DNA of 64,000 nt from Zavarzinia aquatilis. GTDB taxonomy: Bacteria > Pseudomonadota > Alphaproteobacteria > Zavarziniales > Zavarziniaceae. The position numbers and the translations under genes were made by a program. How positions within the stretch are numbered: the stretch's first letter is position 1; every line of letters begins with the position of its first letter. Below the pieces are notes generated by a model. That model was not told the origin of the DNA and ran no database searches. It saw only the letters and a list, made by a program, of their open reading frames with translations. The DNA is taken from contig NZ_QGLE01000014.1 in NCBI RefSeq assembly GCF_003173035.1, positions 40,676 through 104,675 of the forward strand. Direction: 5' to 3'. Below, one piece after another: positions 44,565 to 52,391 of the stretch.

Positions 44565-45446
44565 ATGAACCCTGGCGCCGGCCTGATCGAAGCCCATCTG
44601 ACCCTGCCGCCGGAAGCGGTGCCCGCTTTCGAATTGATGCTGTCCGACCTCGTCGTCGCGCTGACGACGATGACGAAGGACGACGGCGCGACCTGGACCC
44701 TCGAAGCCCTGCTCGGCCCCGACGGCGACAAGGAAGCCCTCGCCGACGCGCTGGTCGAGGCCGCCGACATCGCCGGCATCGAATTGCCGGCCATCGAATG
44801 GCGCGTGCTGCCCGATGTCGACTGGGTGTCGGAGACGCAGAAGATCCTGAAGCCGCTCGATATCGGCCGGTTCTGGATTCACGGCCCCGACGCGGAAGAG
44901 ACGCCGCCGGTCGCGACCATTCCGCTGGAGATCGAGGCGGGCCTTGCCTTCGGCACCGGCCGCCACGCGACGACCGCGGGCTGCGTCCTCGCGCTCGAGA
45001 AATTGTCGAAACAGCGCCGCTTCCGCCGGGTGATCGACGTCGGCGCCGGCTCGGGCATTCTTGCCATGGCGGCGGCGAAGCTGATGCATCCACCCGTTCT
45101 GTGGGCGACCGACGTCGATCCGGTCGCGGTCGAGACGGCGCGCGACAATGCGGCGAAGAACGGCCTGCGTGCCGCCGCCCTGCACACGGTCGCCGATGGC
45201 GTGATCGAGCGCAAGGTCCAGGCCGCCGCGCCCTTCGACCTCGTCATCGCCAATATCCTGGCGGTGCCCCTGATGAAGCTGGCGAAACAGATCTGCGACG
45301 TGGTCGCGCCCGGCGGCACCATCGTCCTGTCCGGCCTGCTCGTCTCGCAGGAAATGATGGTGCTGTCGGCCTATCGCCAGCGGGGCTTCCACCTCGCCGC
45401 CCATATCCACAAAGAAAACTGGGCGACCCTGATCCTCACCCGCTAG
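44565..45446 (+). CDS. prmA: Ribosomal protein L11 methyltransferase
   Basis: SAM-dependent methyltransferase that modifies ribosomal protein L11. 293 residues, matching PrmA. Visible motifs are GLAFGTGRHATTAGCV (substrate loop), DVGAGSGILAMAAAKL (SAM-binding motif I), TDVDPVAVETARDNAAKN (motif II), and NILAVPL with SGLL later (catalytic NxL(A)xxL region). ATG 44565 follows CCGAGG. It comes 28 bases after the helicase gene on the same strand. Confidence 0.94.
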   Translation: MNPGAGLIEAHLTLPPEAVPAFELMLSDLVVALTTMTKDDGATWTLEALLGPDGDKEALADALVEAADIAGIELPAIEWRVLPDVDWVSETQKILKPLDIGRFWIHGPDAEETPPVATIPLEIEAGLAFGTGRHATTAGCVLALEKLSKQRRFRRVIDVGAGSGILAMAAAKLMHPPVLWATDVDPVAVETARDNAAKNGLRAAALHTVADGVIERKVQAAAPFDLVIANILAVPLMKLAKQICDVVAPGGTIVLSGLLVSQEMMVLSAYRQRGFHLAAHIHKENWATLILTR

Positions 45447-45519
45447 GGGGAAGTCGGGATCGCCCAGCTTCGGCGTCTCGTCACAATGTCTCGGCGCGCC
45501 GTCGGGCGCACCTGATGCC

Positions 45520-45906
45520 TCAAGCGGCGGTGCGGGCCGCGGCGTTTTCGTTCGCCGCGTCCTTCAGCGCCTGTGCCTGCAACAGCACTTTGGCATCCCG
45601 CCGGACACGGCCGGCGACGACGCCATCAATCTGGCCGCGGTCGATGCCGATATCGGCAAGGAGGCGGTCGTCAAGAACAGACAATTCGGCACGCAGGCGC
45701 TGACGCGCCATGAAACCCTTCAGCGCCCCGGCGAGCTTTCCCGGAACCTTGGCCACAACCATGACAACCTCCCAGAGGAAAACGCTCAACCCCACCAGCG
45801 GAACGATCCTGGCCGTAACCATGTCCGCGCCACCGATGAAGCCATAGGTGCTGACGGGCCGATGCCCAACATGCGAGCGGGACGCCTCGTAAGGAACGTA
45901 AGCCAT
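45520..45906 (-). CDS. DUF1127 protein with N-terminal membrane-like segment
   Basis: 128 residues. The C-terminal DUF1127 motif is clear (RQRLRAELSVLDDRLLADIGIDRGQID). Before it is a hydrophobic stretch (IVPLVGLSVFLWEVVMVVAKVPG) and an unusual Tyr/Ser-rich N-terminus. DUF1127 proteins in alphaproteobacteria are small Arg-rich factors tied to RNA turnover, phosphate or stress responses. Divergent from the aminopeptidase gene across a region that contains a perfect palindrome. Confidence 0.82.
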   Translation of the reverse strand: MAYVPYEASRSHVGHRPVSTYGFIGGADMVTARIVPLVGLSVFLWEVVMVVAKVPGKLAGALKGFMARQRLRAELSVLDDRLLADIGIDRGQIDGVVAGRVRRDAKVLLQAQALKDAANENAAARTAA

Positions 45907-45999
45907 GATGCTTCTCCTTCGGTTGGCGTTACCGTCGTGGCAAGATATACGCGGCGGCCGTGGCTTCCGGCAGGGGGGCACCGGCAGGCGAGATATGCG

Positions 46000-46013
46000 T
46001 CCAATGCATTGGA
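46000..46013. promoter_or_regulatory. 14-bp palindrome TCCAATGCATTGGA
   Basis: A perfect palindrome in the 179-base divergent region between the DUF1127 gene and the aminopeptidase gene, in a locally AT-richer stretch. It looks like a dimeric regulator operator; the regulator is unknown. Confidence 0.45.
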
Positions 46014-46085
46014 AACAAATTATCGTCCCACTAAATGCATAGCTCTGCAGCAAATGTCCCGAGTTCGACGCCAAGAGGCTAAAAA

Positions 46086-48140
46086 ATGAGCACACCCGAT
46101 CAGGCCACCGCACGCTTCCTCGATGCCGGGGAGCTGGCCGAGCTGGAGCGCCTGGCGCCGGGCAAGCCCTTGGAATCGCTGGCGCTTCGCGTCGCGGGCG
46201 CGGCCGCCGGCACGGCCGGGAGCGGCGCCGACCTGCTGGCGGTGATCGCGCCGGGCGCCGCCCCTGCCCTTGCGTCCGGGATCGCGGGCGTGGTCGGCCG
46301 GCTGCGCCCGCGCCTGCTCGCCTCCATCGGCGCCGGACGCAAGGCCAGCGCCGCCCGCATCGCAGCCCTGCGCGAAGAGCTGGCACGGCGCAACCTCTGC
46401 GGTTTCCTGATCCCCCTCGCCGACGAGCATCAGGGCGAATATATCCCGCCCTCGGCCCAGCGCCTCGCCTGGATCAGCGGCTTTTCCGGCTCGGCCGGCA
46501 TGGCCGTCGTGCTGCGGGATGAAGCCGCGATCTTCGTCGACGGGCGTTACACGCTGCAGGTCCGCGATCAGGTCGATACCGCGATCTTCGCCCCCCATCA
46601 CCTGATCGAGGAGCCGCCGGCCACCTGGCTGGCCAGCCGGCTGAAGGCGGGCGACCGCCTTGGCTTCGATCCCTGGCTGCACACCGCGGCCGGCATCGCC
46701 GCCATCGAGCGGGCGGCGGCCTCGGCCGGGGCCCAGCTGGTCGCGGTCGCGGGCAATCCGGTCGATGCGATCTGGACCGACCGGCCACCGGCGCCCCTGT
46801 CGCCGATGAAGCCCCATGCCCTCGCCTTCGCCGGCGAAAGCCACGAAGACAAGATCGCCCGCCTCGCCAGGGGTCTCGCCGCCGAGGGACTGGACGCCGC
46901 CGTGATCAGCGCGCCCGATGGCCTTGCCTGGCTGCTGAATGTCCGGGGGCAGGATGTGCCCAACAATCCGCTCTCGCTCGGCTTCGCCGTGCTCGACGCG
47001 GGCGGCGAAGGTCTCGTCCGCCTGTTCGTCGATCCGGCCAAGGTGACGCCGGAGGTGCGCGACCACCTCGGCAACCGGGTGACGATCGCGGCGCCGGACG
47101 ACCTCGGCCCCGCGCTCGACGCGCTGGGTGCCGCCGGGGCCAAGGTCCGGCTTGACGCCGCGACGGCGGCTGTCTGGCTGTCGGCGCGGATCGAGGCTGC
47201 GGGCGGCGCGGCCCTGCCCGGCCTCGACCCCTGCGCCCTGCCCCGCGCGATCAAGAACCCGGTCGAAATCGCCGGCACCCGCAGCGCCCATGTCCGCGAC
47301 GGCGCCGCCATCGTCCATTTCCTGCACGGACTGCAACAGGCGGTCGAAGCCGGCGAGACGCTGGACGAACTCGCCGTCGTCGCCCGGCTGGAAGCGGCGC
47401 GCGCCGCCCATGGCTGGTTCCGCGGCCCCAGCTTCGACACGATCGCCGGCTTCGGCCCCAATGGCGCCATTGTCCATTACCGCGCGACCGAAGAAACCAG
47501 CCGCGTTCTGGAGAAGGGCAACCTGCTGCTGCTCGATTCCGGCGCGCAATATCCGGACGGCACCACCGACGTCACCCGCACCATCGCCATCGGCAGCCCG
47601 AGCCCGGAGCACCGCAACCGTTACACTCTCGTTCTGAAAGGCCATCTGGCGCTGGGCGCGGCGCGCTATCCGGCGGGCACCTCGGGCAGCCAGCTCGACG
47701 TGCTGGCGCGCCTGCCGCTATGGGCCGCCGGCCTCGATTACGACCATGGCACCGGCCACGGCGTCGGCGCCTTCCTCTGCGTTCACGAGGGGCCGCAGCG
47801 CATCTCGAAGATGCCGAACAGCGTCGCCTTGCGGCCGGGCATGATCGTCTCGAACGAGCCCGGCTACTACAAGACCGGCGCCTATGGCATCCGCATCGAG
47901 AATCTGGTGACCGTCACCGAACTGCCGGCCCCGGTCGGCGCCGAGCGCGAGATGCTGGGCTTCGAGACCCTGACCCTGGTACCCTACGACCGGCGGCTGA
48001 TCGACACGTCCCTGCTGACGGCGGCGGAAATCGCGCTGGTCGATGCCTACCACGCCCGGGTGCAGGCGCAATTGGCGCCCCTTCTCGATCAAGCGGCACT
48101 GGCCTGGCTGAAAACGGCGACTGCCCCGATTTCGCGTTGA
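46086..48140 (+). CDS. Xaa-Pro aminopeptidase (M24B) with N-terminal extension
   Basis: Metal-dependent peptidase removing N-terminal residues before proline; 684 residues. The creatinase-type N-terminal domains start near residue 87 (SAARIAALREELARRNLCGFLIPLADEHQGEY). The catalytic pita-bread domain carries the metal ligands in LLLDSGAQYPDGTTDVTRT (two Asp), GTGHGVGAFL (His), SNEPGYY (Glu) and RIENLV (Glu). The first 85 residues are extra compared with the roughly 600-residue family norm: an Ala/Gly/Leu-rich segment of unknown role (LAVIAPGAAPALASGIAGVVG). GAGG six bases before ATG 46086 supports the long form. Confidence 0.88.
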   Translation: MSTPDQATARFLDAGELAELERLAPGKPLESLALRVAGAAAGTAGSGADLLAVIAPGAAPALASGIAGVVGRLRPRLLASIGAGRKASAARIAALREELARRNLCGFLIPLADEHQGEYIPPSAQRLAWISGFSGSAGMAVVLRDEAAIFVDGRYTLQVRDQVDTAIFAPHHLIEEPPATWLASRLKAGDRLGFDPWLHTAAGIAAIERAAASAGAQLVAVAGNPVDAIWTDRPPAPLSPMKPHALAFAGESHEDKIARLARGLAAEGLDAAVISAPDGLAWLLNVRGQDVPNNPLSLGFAVLDAGGEGLVRLFVDPAKVTPEVRDHLGNRVTIAAPDDLGPALDALGAAGAKVRLDAATAAVWLSARIEAAGGAALPGLDPCALPRAIKNPVEIAGTRSAHVRDGAAIVHFLHGLQQAVEAGETLDELAVVARLEAARAAHGWFRGPSFDTIAGFGPNGAIVHYRATEETSRVLEKGNLLLLDSGAQYPDGTTDVTRTIAIGSPSPEHRNRYTLVLKGHLALGAARYPAGTSGSQLDVLARLPLWAAGLDYDHGTGHGVGAFLCVHEGPQRISKMPNSVALRPGMIVSNEPGYYKTGAYGIRIENLVTVTELPAPVGAEREMLGFETLTLVPYDRRLIDTSLLTAAEIALVDAYHARVQAQLAPLLDQAALAWLKTATAPISR

Positions 48141-48236
48141 CCTCTTCGGATCACGCGACCTTGGTGCCGCAGCGATCCGGAGGCAGGACCAGACAATACA
48201 TTGCCGTCAGCATGTCGATAATCGCGGGAGACACTC

Positions 48237-48518
48237 ATGCTCTTTAAACGAAAGCAGGAATTGGAATGCCCCGCTATCGCGAAGAGCCCCGGGGCCGTTG
48301 AGGTCTTGCGGGTCTGGGCGGTCCCAGGGGCGCCGCAACAGTTTTCCCTTCGGCCCACCTGGAAAGACCCTGCGGCTTGGGGGCTGATGCTTGCCGACCT
48401 CGCCCATCACGCCGCCAAGGCCTATGCCGCGGAAGGATGGTCGGAGGCAGAGGTCTTCGAGAGAATCATCGCCGGCCTGAAAGCCGAGATCGAGAGCCCC
48501 ACCGATTCTCCCTCCTGA
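48237..48518 (+). CDS. DUF5076 protein
   Basis: 93 residues, matching the DUF5076 pattern: VEVLRVWAVPGAPQQFSLRPTWKDPAAWGLMLADLAHHAAKAY. Function unknown; common in alphaproteobacteria as a small soluble protein. It is preceded by a 96-base gap after the aminopeptidase and converges on the Lrp-type regulator. Confidence 0.8.
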   Translation: MLFKRKQELECPAIAKSPGAVEVLRVWAVPGAPQQFSLRPTWKDPAAWGLMLADLAHHAAKAYAAEGWSEAEVFERIIAGLKAEIESPTDSPS

Positions 48519-48573
48519 AAGGGAGGGACTGTCCCCTTTGTGCCGCGCCCCGGCGCGCCCCCCCCCTCGCTGC

Positions 48574-49071
48574 CTACCGCGCCCTCGGCGCCCGGGGCGG
48601 CAGGCCGAAGGGCACGCCCGGTTCGTGCTTGCCGTTGCGGATGGTGAAGCTGGTCTTCACGCTGGCGACATTGGGTGCCGGGGTCAGTTCGCGGGTCAGG
48701 AACGACTGGAATTCGGCGAGGTCGCGGGCCACGATCTTCAGGATGAAGTCGATCTCGCCGTTCAGCATCCAGCACTCGCGGACGAGCGGCATGGCGCGCA
48801 CCCGTTCCTCGAAGGCGACGAGGTCCGATTCGGCCTGGGAAGCGAGGCCGACCATGGCGAAGACCGTAACCTCGAAGCCCAGCGATTCGGCGTCGACCTC
48901 GGCGTGATACCCACGGATATAGCCCGATTCCTCGAGCGCGCGGACGCGCCGCAGGCAGGGTGGTGCCGAAATCCCGACCTGCCGCGCCAGATCGACATTG
49001 GTCATGCGGCCGTCGGTCTGCAGGTGTGCCAGAATCTGCAGGTCGATGTCGTCAAGCTTTACCTTGGTCAT
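48574..49071 (-). CDS. Lrp/AsnC-family transcriptional regulator
   Basis: 165 residues. The N-terminal winged helix-turn-helix (DIDLQILAHLQTDGRMTNVDLARQVGISAPPCLRRVRALEESGYI) is followed by the ligand-binding RAM domain (VTVFAMVGL...MPLVRECWMLNGEIDFILKIVARDLAEFQSFL). Such regulators sense amino acids and form octamers. Target unknown. It is divergent from trxB across 284 bases, so it may act there or only on itself. Confidence 0.93.
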   Translation of the reverse strand: MTKVKLDDIDLQILAHLQTDGRMTNVDLARQVGISAPPCLRRVRALEESGYIRGYHAEVDAESLGFEVTVFAMVGLASQAESDLVAFEERVRAMPLVRECWMLNGEIDFILKIVARDLAEFQSFLTRELTPAPNVASVKTSFTIRNGKHEPGVPFGLPPRAPRAR

Positions 49072-49355
49072 GCGCTCCCCCTGTGGCGGCGCATTATCAG
49101 GCCGGGCCCAGCGATACGAAAGAAAATTTCACAACAAGGTGAAAAATGCCGACGCAACATCGGCAAGCGGCGGATTAGACGCCAGTTTCGTCCGCCGTCA
49201 AGCTACATGCGGAAAGCCGCGCGCCGCCTCTTGGCGGGCCATGCCCGGGGCGCATAACATGATGATCGACAGGGAACCCATATAGGCGATTCTCTCAACG
49301 GATTCGCGTTGCCCATGATGGCGGCCGAACAGGACAAAAAGTGGAGTTGTCGGGA

Positions 49356-50324
49356 ATGACGGAGCGTCGCCACGCCAGGGTGCTGATCATCGGCTCCGGG
49401 CCCGCGGGCTGTACGGCGGCGATCTATGCGGCCCGGGCCTGCCTCGATCCCGTCATGGTGCGCGGCCTGACGCCGGGCGGCCAGCTGACCATCACGACCG
49501 AGGTCGAGAATTACCCGGGCTTCGCCGAGGCGATTCAGGGCCCCTGGCTGATGGAGCAGATGGAGGCGCAGGCGCGCCACGTCGGCACCACCATCATCGA
49601 CGACATCGTGACCGAGGTCGATTTCAGCCAGCGCCCCTTCACCCTGAAAGGCGATTCGGGCACCGAATACACCGCCGACACGGTGATCATCGCGACCGGC
49701 GCCAGCGCCAAATGGCTGGGCCTGCCTTCGGAGCAGAAATATCAGGGCTTCGGCGTCTCGGCCTGCGCGACCTGCGACGGCTTCTTCTATCGCGGCAAGA
49801 CCGTCGTCGTCGTCGGCGGCGGCAATACCGCGGTCGAGGAAGCCCTGTATCTGACCAACCATGCGTCCAAGGTGACGCTGGTGCACCGCCGGGGCGAGCT
49901 GCGCGCCGACAAGACCAACCAGCGCCGCCTGCTCGCCCACCCGAAGGTGAGCGTGGTCTGGAACAGCGCGGTCGAGGAAATCCTCGGCAGCGACGATCCG
50001 CCGGGCGTCACCGGCGTGCGGCTGAAGAATCTGGAAACCGGCGCGGTCAGCGAACTTCCGACCGACGGTTTCTTCGTCGCCATCGGCCATGCGCCGGCGA
50101 CCGAATTGTTCAAGGGCAAGCTGCCGATGGACGACGCCGGCTATCTGCTGACGGCGCCGGATTCGACGGCGACCAGCATCCCCGGCGTCTTCGCCGCGGG
50201 CGACGTGAAGGACCATGTATTCCGCCAGGCGGTCACCGCCGCCGGCATGGGCTGCATGGCGGCACTGGAGGCGGAACGCTTCCTTGGACAGCATGAAAGC
50301 GAACAGGCAGCGGCCGCCGAGTAA
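49356..50324 (+). CDS. trxB: Thioredoxin-disulfide reductase
   Basis: Cytosolic flavoprotein that passes NADPH electrons to thioredoxin; 322 residues, standard size. FAD-binding IIGSGPAGCTAAIYAARA, TPGGQLTITTEVENYPGF, redox-active CATC (C137/C140) in SACATCDGFFY, NADPH-binding VVGGGNTAVEEALYL, and the C-terminal GVFAAGDVKDHVFRQAVTAAGMGCMAALEAE are all present. ATG 49356 has GGAG nine bases upstream; a GTG 15 bases earlier overlaps that ribosome site. A LysR regulator follows 48 bases later. Expected partners in the window are TrxC and the DsbD-like protein. Confidence 0.97.
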   Translation: MTERRHARVLIIGSGPAGCTAAIYAARACLDPVMVRGLTPGGQLTITTEVENYPGFAEAIQGPWLMEQMEAQARHVGTTIIDDIVTEVDFSQRPFTLKGDSGTEYTADTVIIATGASAKWLGLPSEQKYQGFGVSACATCDGFFYRGKTVVVVGGGNTAVEEALYLTNHASKVTLVHRRGELRADKTNQRRLLAHPKVSVVWNSAVEEILGSDDPPGVTGVRLKNLETGAVSELPTDGFFVAIGHAPATELFKGKLPMDDAGYLLTAPDSTATSIPGVFAAGDVKDHVFRQAVTAAGMGCMAALEAERFLGQHESEQAAAAE

Positions 50325-50372
50325 GGACGGCCGCGCGCGCGCGACGAAGCGTGCGTGAATGGGGGGCGCGCG

Positions 50373-51266
50373 ATGATGGACTGGGACAAATTGCGGATTT
50401 TCCATGCCGTTGCCGAGGCCGGCAGCTTCACCCATGCGGGTGAGGTGCTGAACCTTTCGCAATCGGCGGTGAGCCGCCAGATCAGCGCCCTCGAGGAAAG
50501 CCTCAAGGTCTCGCTCTTTCACCGCCATGCCCGCGGGCTGATCCTGACCGAACAGGGCGAATTGCTGTTCCGCACCGCCCATGACGTCTTCGCCAAGCTG
50601 GCGATGGCCGAAGCCATGCTGGCCGACACCAAGGACAAGCCCCGGGGCGAGTTGCGGGTGACGACCACGGTCAGCTTCGGGATGCTGTGGCTGACGCCGC
50701 GGATCAAGGAATTCTCGGATCTCTATCCCGACATTCGCGTGCACCTGATCCTCGACGACGACGAGTTGGACCTCGGTATGCGGGAGGCGGATATCGCCAT
50801 CCGTTTCCGTGCCCCCGTGCAGGCCGATCTGGTGCAGCGCCGGCTGGTCCAGGTGACCAATCATCTCTATGCCGCGCCGACCTATCTGAAGCGTTTCGGC
50901 GCGCCGAAGAATATCGACGACCTCGACAACCACGCCATCCTCGCCTATGGCGCCGCCGTGCCCCAGCCGCTCGCCGATGTGAACTGGCTGCTCGCCAAGG
51001 CGACCGACCCGCAGCGCCCGCGCAAGCCGGTGTTCACGGTCAACAATATCTATGCCCTGATGCTGGCCGTCGAATCCGGCCTCGGCATCGCCGCCCTGCC
51101 CGACTATGTCGCGCGCGGCAACACCAAGCTGACCCAGGTCCTGCCCGACAGCGCCGGGCCGACCTTCGACACCTACTTCGTCTATCCCGAAGAATTGCGC
51201 GACACCAAGCGTATCGCCGTGTTCCGCGACTTCATGCTGCGCAAGGTGGCCGAATGGGGGTTCTGA
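50373..51266 (+). CDS. LysR-family transcriptional regulator
   Basis: 297 residues. N-terminal helix-turn-helix (KLRIFHAVAEAGSFTHAGEVLNLSQSAVSRQISALEESLKVSLFHRHARG) and a periplasmic-binding-protein-like sensor domain. It lies directly after trxB, an arrangement seen in other alphaproteobacteria. A role in redox or metabolic control is possible but not shown. The stop is followed by a perfect 12-bp-stem terminator. Confidence 0.92.
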   Translation: MMDWDKLRIFHAVAEAGSFTHAGEVLNLSQSAVSRQISALEESLKVSLFHRHARGLILTEQGELLFRTAHDVFAKLAMAEAMLADTKDKPRGELRVTTTVSFGMLWLTPRIKEFSDLYPDIRVHLILDDDELDLGMREADIAIRFRAPVQADLVQRRLVQVTNHLYAAPTYLKRFGAPKNIDDLDNHAILAYGAAVPQPLADVNWLLAKATDPQRPRKPVFTVNNIYALMLAVESGLGIAALPDYVARGNTKLTQVLPDSAGPTFDTYFVYPEELRDTKRIAVFRDFMLRKVAEWGF

Positions 51267-51312
51267 GCCCCCATTTTGCACCGCAACATATTTACAATGC
51301 TGTCATATGACT

Positions 51313-51341
51313 GAAAACGCAGGGATTTTCCCTGCGTTTTC
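51313..51341. terminator. Perfect bidirectional terminator after the LysR gene
   Basis: GAAAACGCAGGG / CCCTGCGTTTTC, a 12-bp perfect stem with a 5-base ATTTT loop; A run on one side and T run on the other, so it can work in both directions. Confidence 0.9.
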
Positions 51342-51361
51342 ATTCCATGCAAAAAATGCAA

Positions 51362-51579
51362 CAGCCGCCGCTCGCAATAGCAATGGTGACTGTGCGGCTG
51401 CGGGATTATTTATCACTTCGACGCCGCCGCTTGCGGTGGCTTGAATACCCGCCCAACTCCTCCCCCGGGCCGGTATTCGGTCGGGTGGTTTGCCCCCCAT
51501 TCCCCCGACCAACTTCACGGTCTTTTGACGTGAAGCCTCCCTGTAAGACTTGCCGGGCCCTTGGGCCCGGCTTTTTTTT
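51362..51579 (+). ncRNA. Candidate structured small RNA
   Basis: No gene fits this stretch, yet it carries five successive hairpins: CAGCCGC/GCGGCTG (51362-51399), GCCGCCGC/GCGGTGGC (51423-51440), GGTCGGG/CCCGACC with a C-rich loop (51479-51510), CTTCACG/CGTGAAG (51513-51535) and a terminator with eight T. C-rich single-stranded patches (CTCCTCCCCC, GCCTCCCTG) could pair with Shine-Dalgarno sequences, as in several alphaproteobacterial small RNAs. The 5' end is unknown and no promoter was firmly seen. It could also be a long 3' UTR remnant. Confidence 0.5.
51552..51579 (+). terminator. Strong Rho-independent terminator of the candidate small RNA
   Basis: GCCGGGCCC / GGGCCCGGC arms followed by eight T. 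The arms are separated by two bases, so the real loop is probably CTTG. Confidence 0.9.
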
Positions 51580-51813
51580 GCGCTGCGCCTTGGGTCAATC
51601 GAATTTTATACCCAATTCGGCGATACTTAATCGCGCAGAATTCACAACGCATTGTTTTTAATAGGCTTATCGCTCAGCCGATATACCCCCAAACTGTGTT
51701 TATATTCAATTTGGAGGCACTTACCGTCGATTTTCGCGGCTATTTTCCACCATTCTGAGGGTCACGAGGCTGGCCCACAGCCACCCCATCGACTCTGTGG
51801 AGGTGTACCCGAG
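51580..51813. other. AT-rich promoter region before two small genes
   Basis: 234 bases with no gene. It is AT-richer than its surroundings and should hold the promoter of the small gene pair. A hairpin CCACAG/CTGTGG (51775-51800) sits against the GGAGG ribosome site, so initiation at 51814 might be modulated by folding. Confidence 0.5.
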
Positions 51814-52101
51814 ATGAAGCCCGATACCGGTGCCGCCGTCGCCCTGACCCTGCTTCAGATCGAAACCATGCGCCGCGAAATCCAGGCCAGTATGCTCGAC
51901 ACCATGATGACCGCCAATCGGCAGTACCTCGAACAGCAGCTGGATCAGGACGATTTCATCGTCGCCAACGAAATCGCCCGGTTGCTCAAGGAAACCGTGG
52001 CCATGGCCGGCGATATTGCCGCACAATTGCGTCAAAGCACGCCTCAGGGAGCCGCACCCACAACCAAGACGCCACGCGCCGCACAGGGAGAGAACGCATG
52101 A
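51814..52101 (+). CDS. Small hypothetical helical protein
   Basis: 95 residues, no family recognised. Predicted mostly helical, with heptad-like Leu/Ile/Met spacing (LLQIETMRREIQASMLDTMMTANRQYLEQQL) and an acidic patch DQDDF, then a disordered Thr/Pro tail. GGAGG nine bases before ATG 51814 is a strong ribosome site. It overlaps the next gene by four bases (ATGA), so the products are probably made together. Confidence 0.65.
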   Translation: MKPDTGAAVALTLLQIETMRREIQASMLDTMMTANRQYLEQQLDQDDFIVANEIARLLKETVAMAGDIAAQLRQSTPQGAAPTTKTPRAAQGENA

Positions 52102-52391
52102 CGATGTATTCCCCCGCCTTCATCCCGCTTCAGGAGCAAAAGCCGCTGGCCCAAGACCAGATGCTGCTGCGATTGCTCACCGTGTTGCGCCATCCCCCCG
52201 CCGGCACCGAATATGGCCTCGTCGAGCGGAATACCTGCCGGCTTGCCCTCGGCATTACCGGCTTCGAGCTGGACTCGGTGATCCGGCGCGGCCGTCAACG
52301 CGGTTATCTCGACACGCATTCTGCCTATGACCGCATCGGCCTGACGCCGCGCGGCTTGCAGAAACTGCAGTCGACCGCCGCCTACATGTAG
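52098..52391 (+). CDS. Small hypothetical protein, possibly a winged helix
   Basis: 97 residues, unrecognised. The segment FELDSVIRRGRQRGYLDTHSAYDRIGLTPRGLQKLQS looks like recognition helix plus wing of a winged-helix fold, so DNA binding is possible. Start codon overlaps the previous gene (ATGA). Its last 10 bases overlap the convergent msrP gene. Confidence 0.6.
   Translation: MTMYSPAFIPLQEQKPLAQDQMLLRLLTVLRHPPAGTEYGLVERNTCRLALGITGFELDSVIRRGRQRGYLDTHSAYDRIGLTPRGLQKLQSTAAYM

Noticed and set aside
48141..48236. Extra regulatory RNA between the aminopeptidase and DUF5076 genes
   Set aside because: Only 96 bases with no convincing hairpin or promoter.
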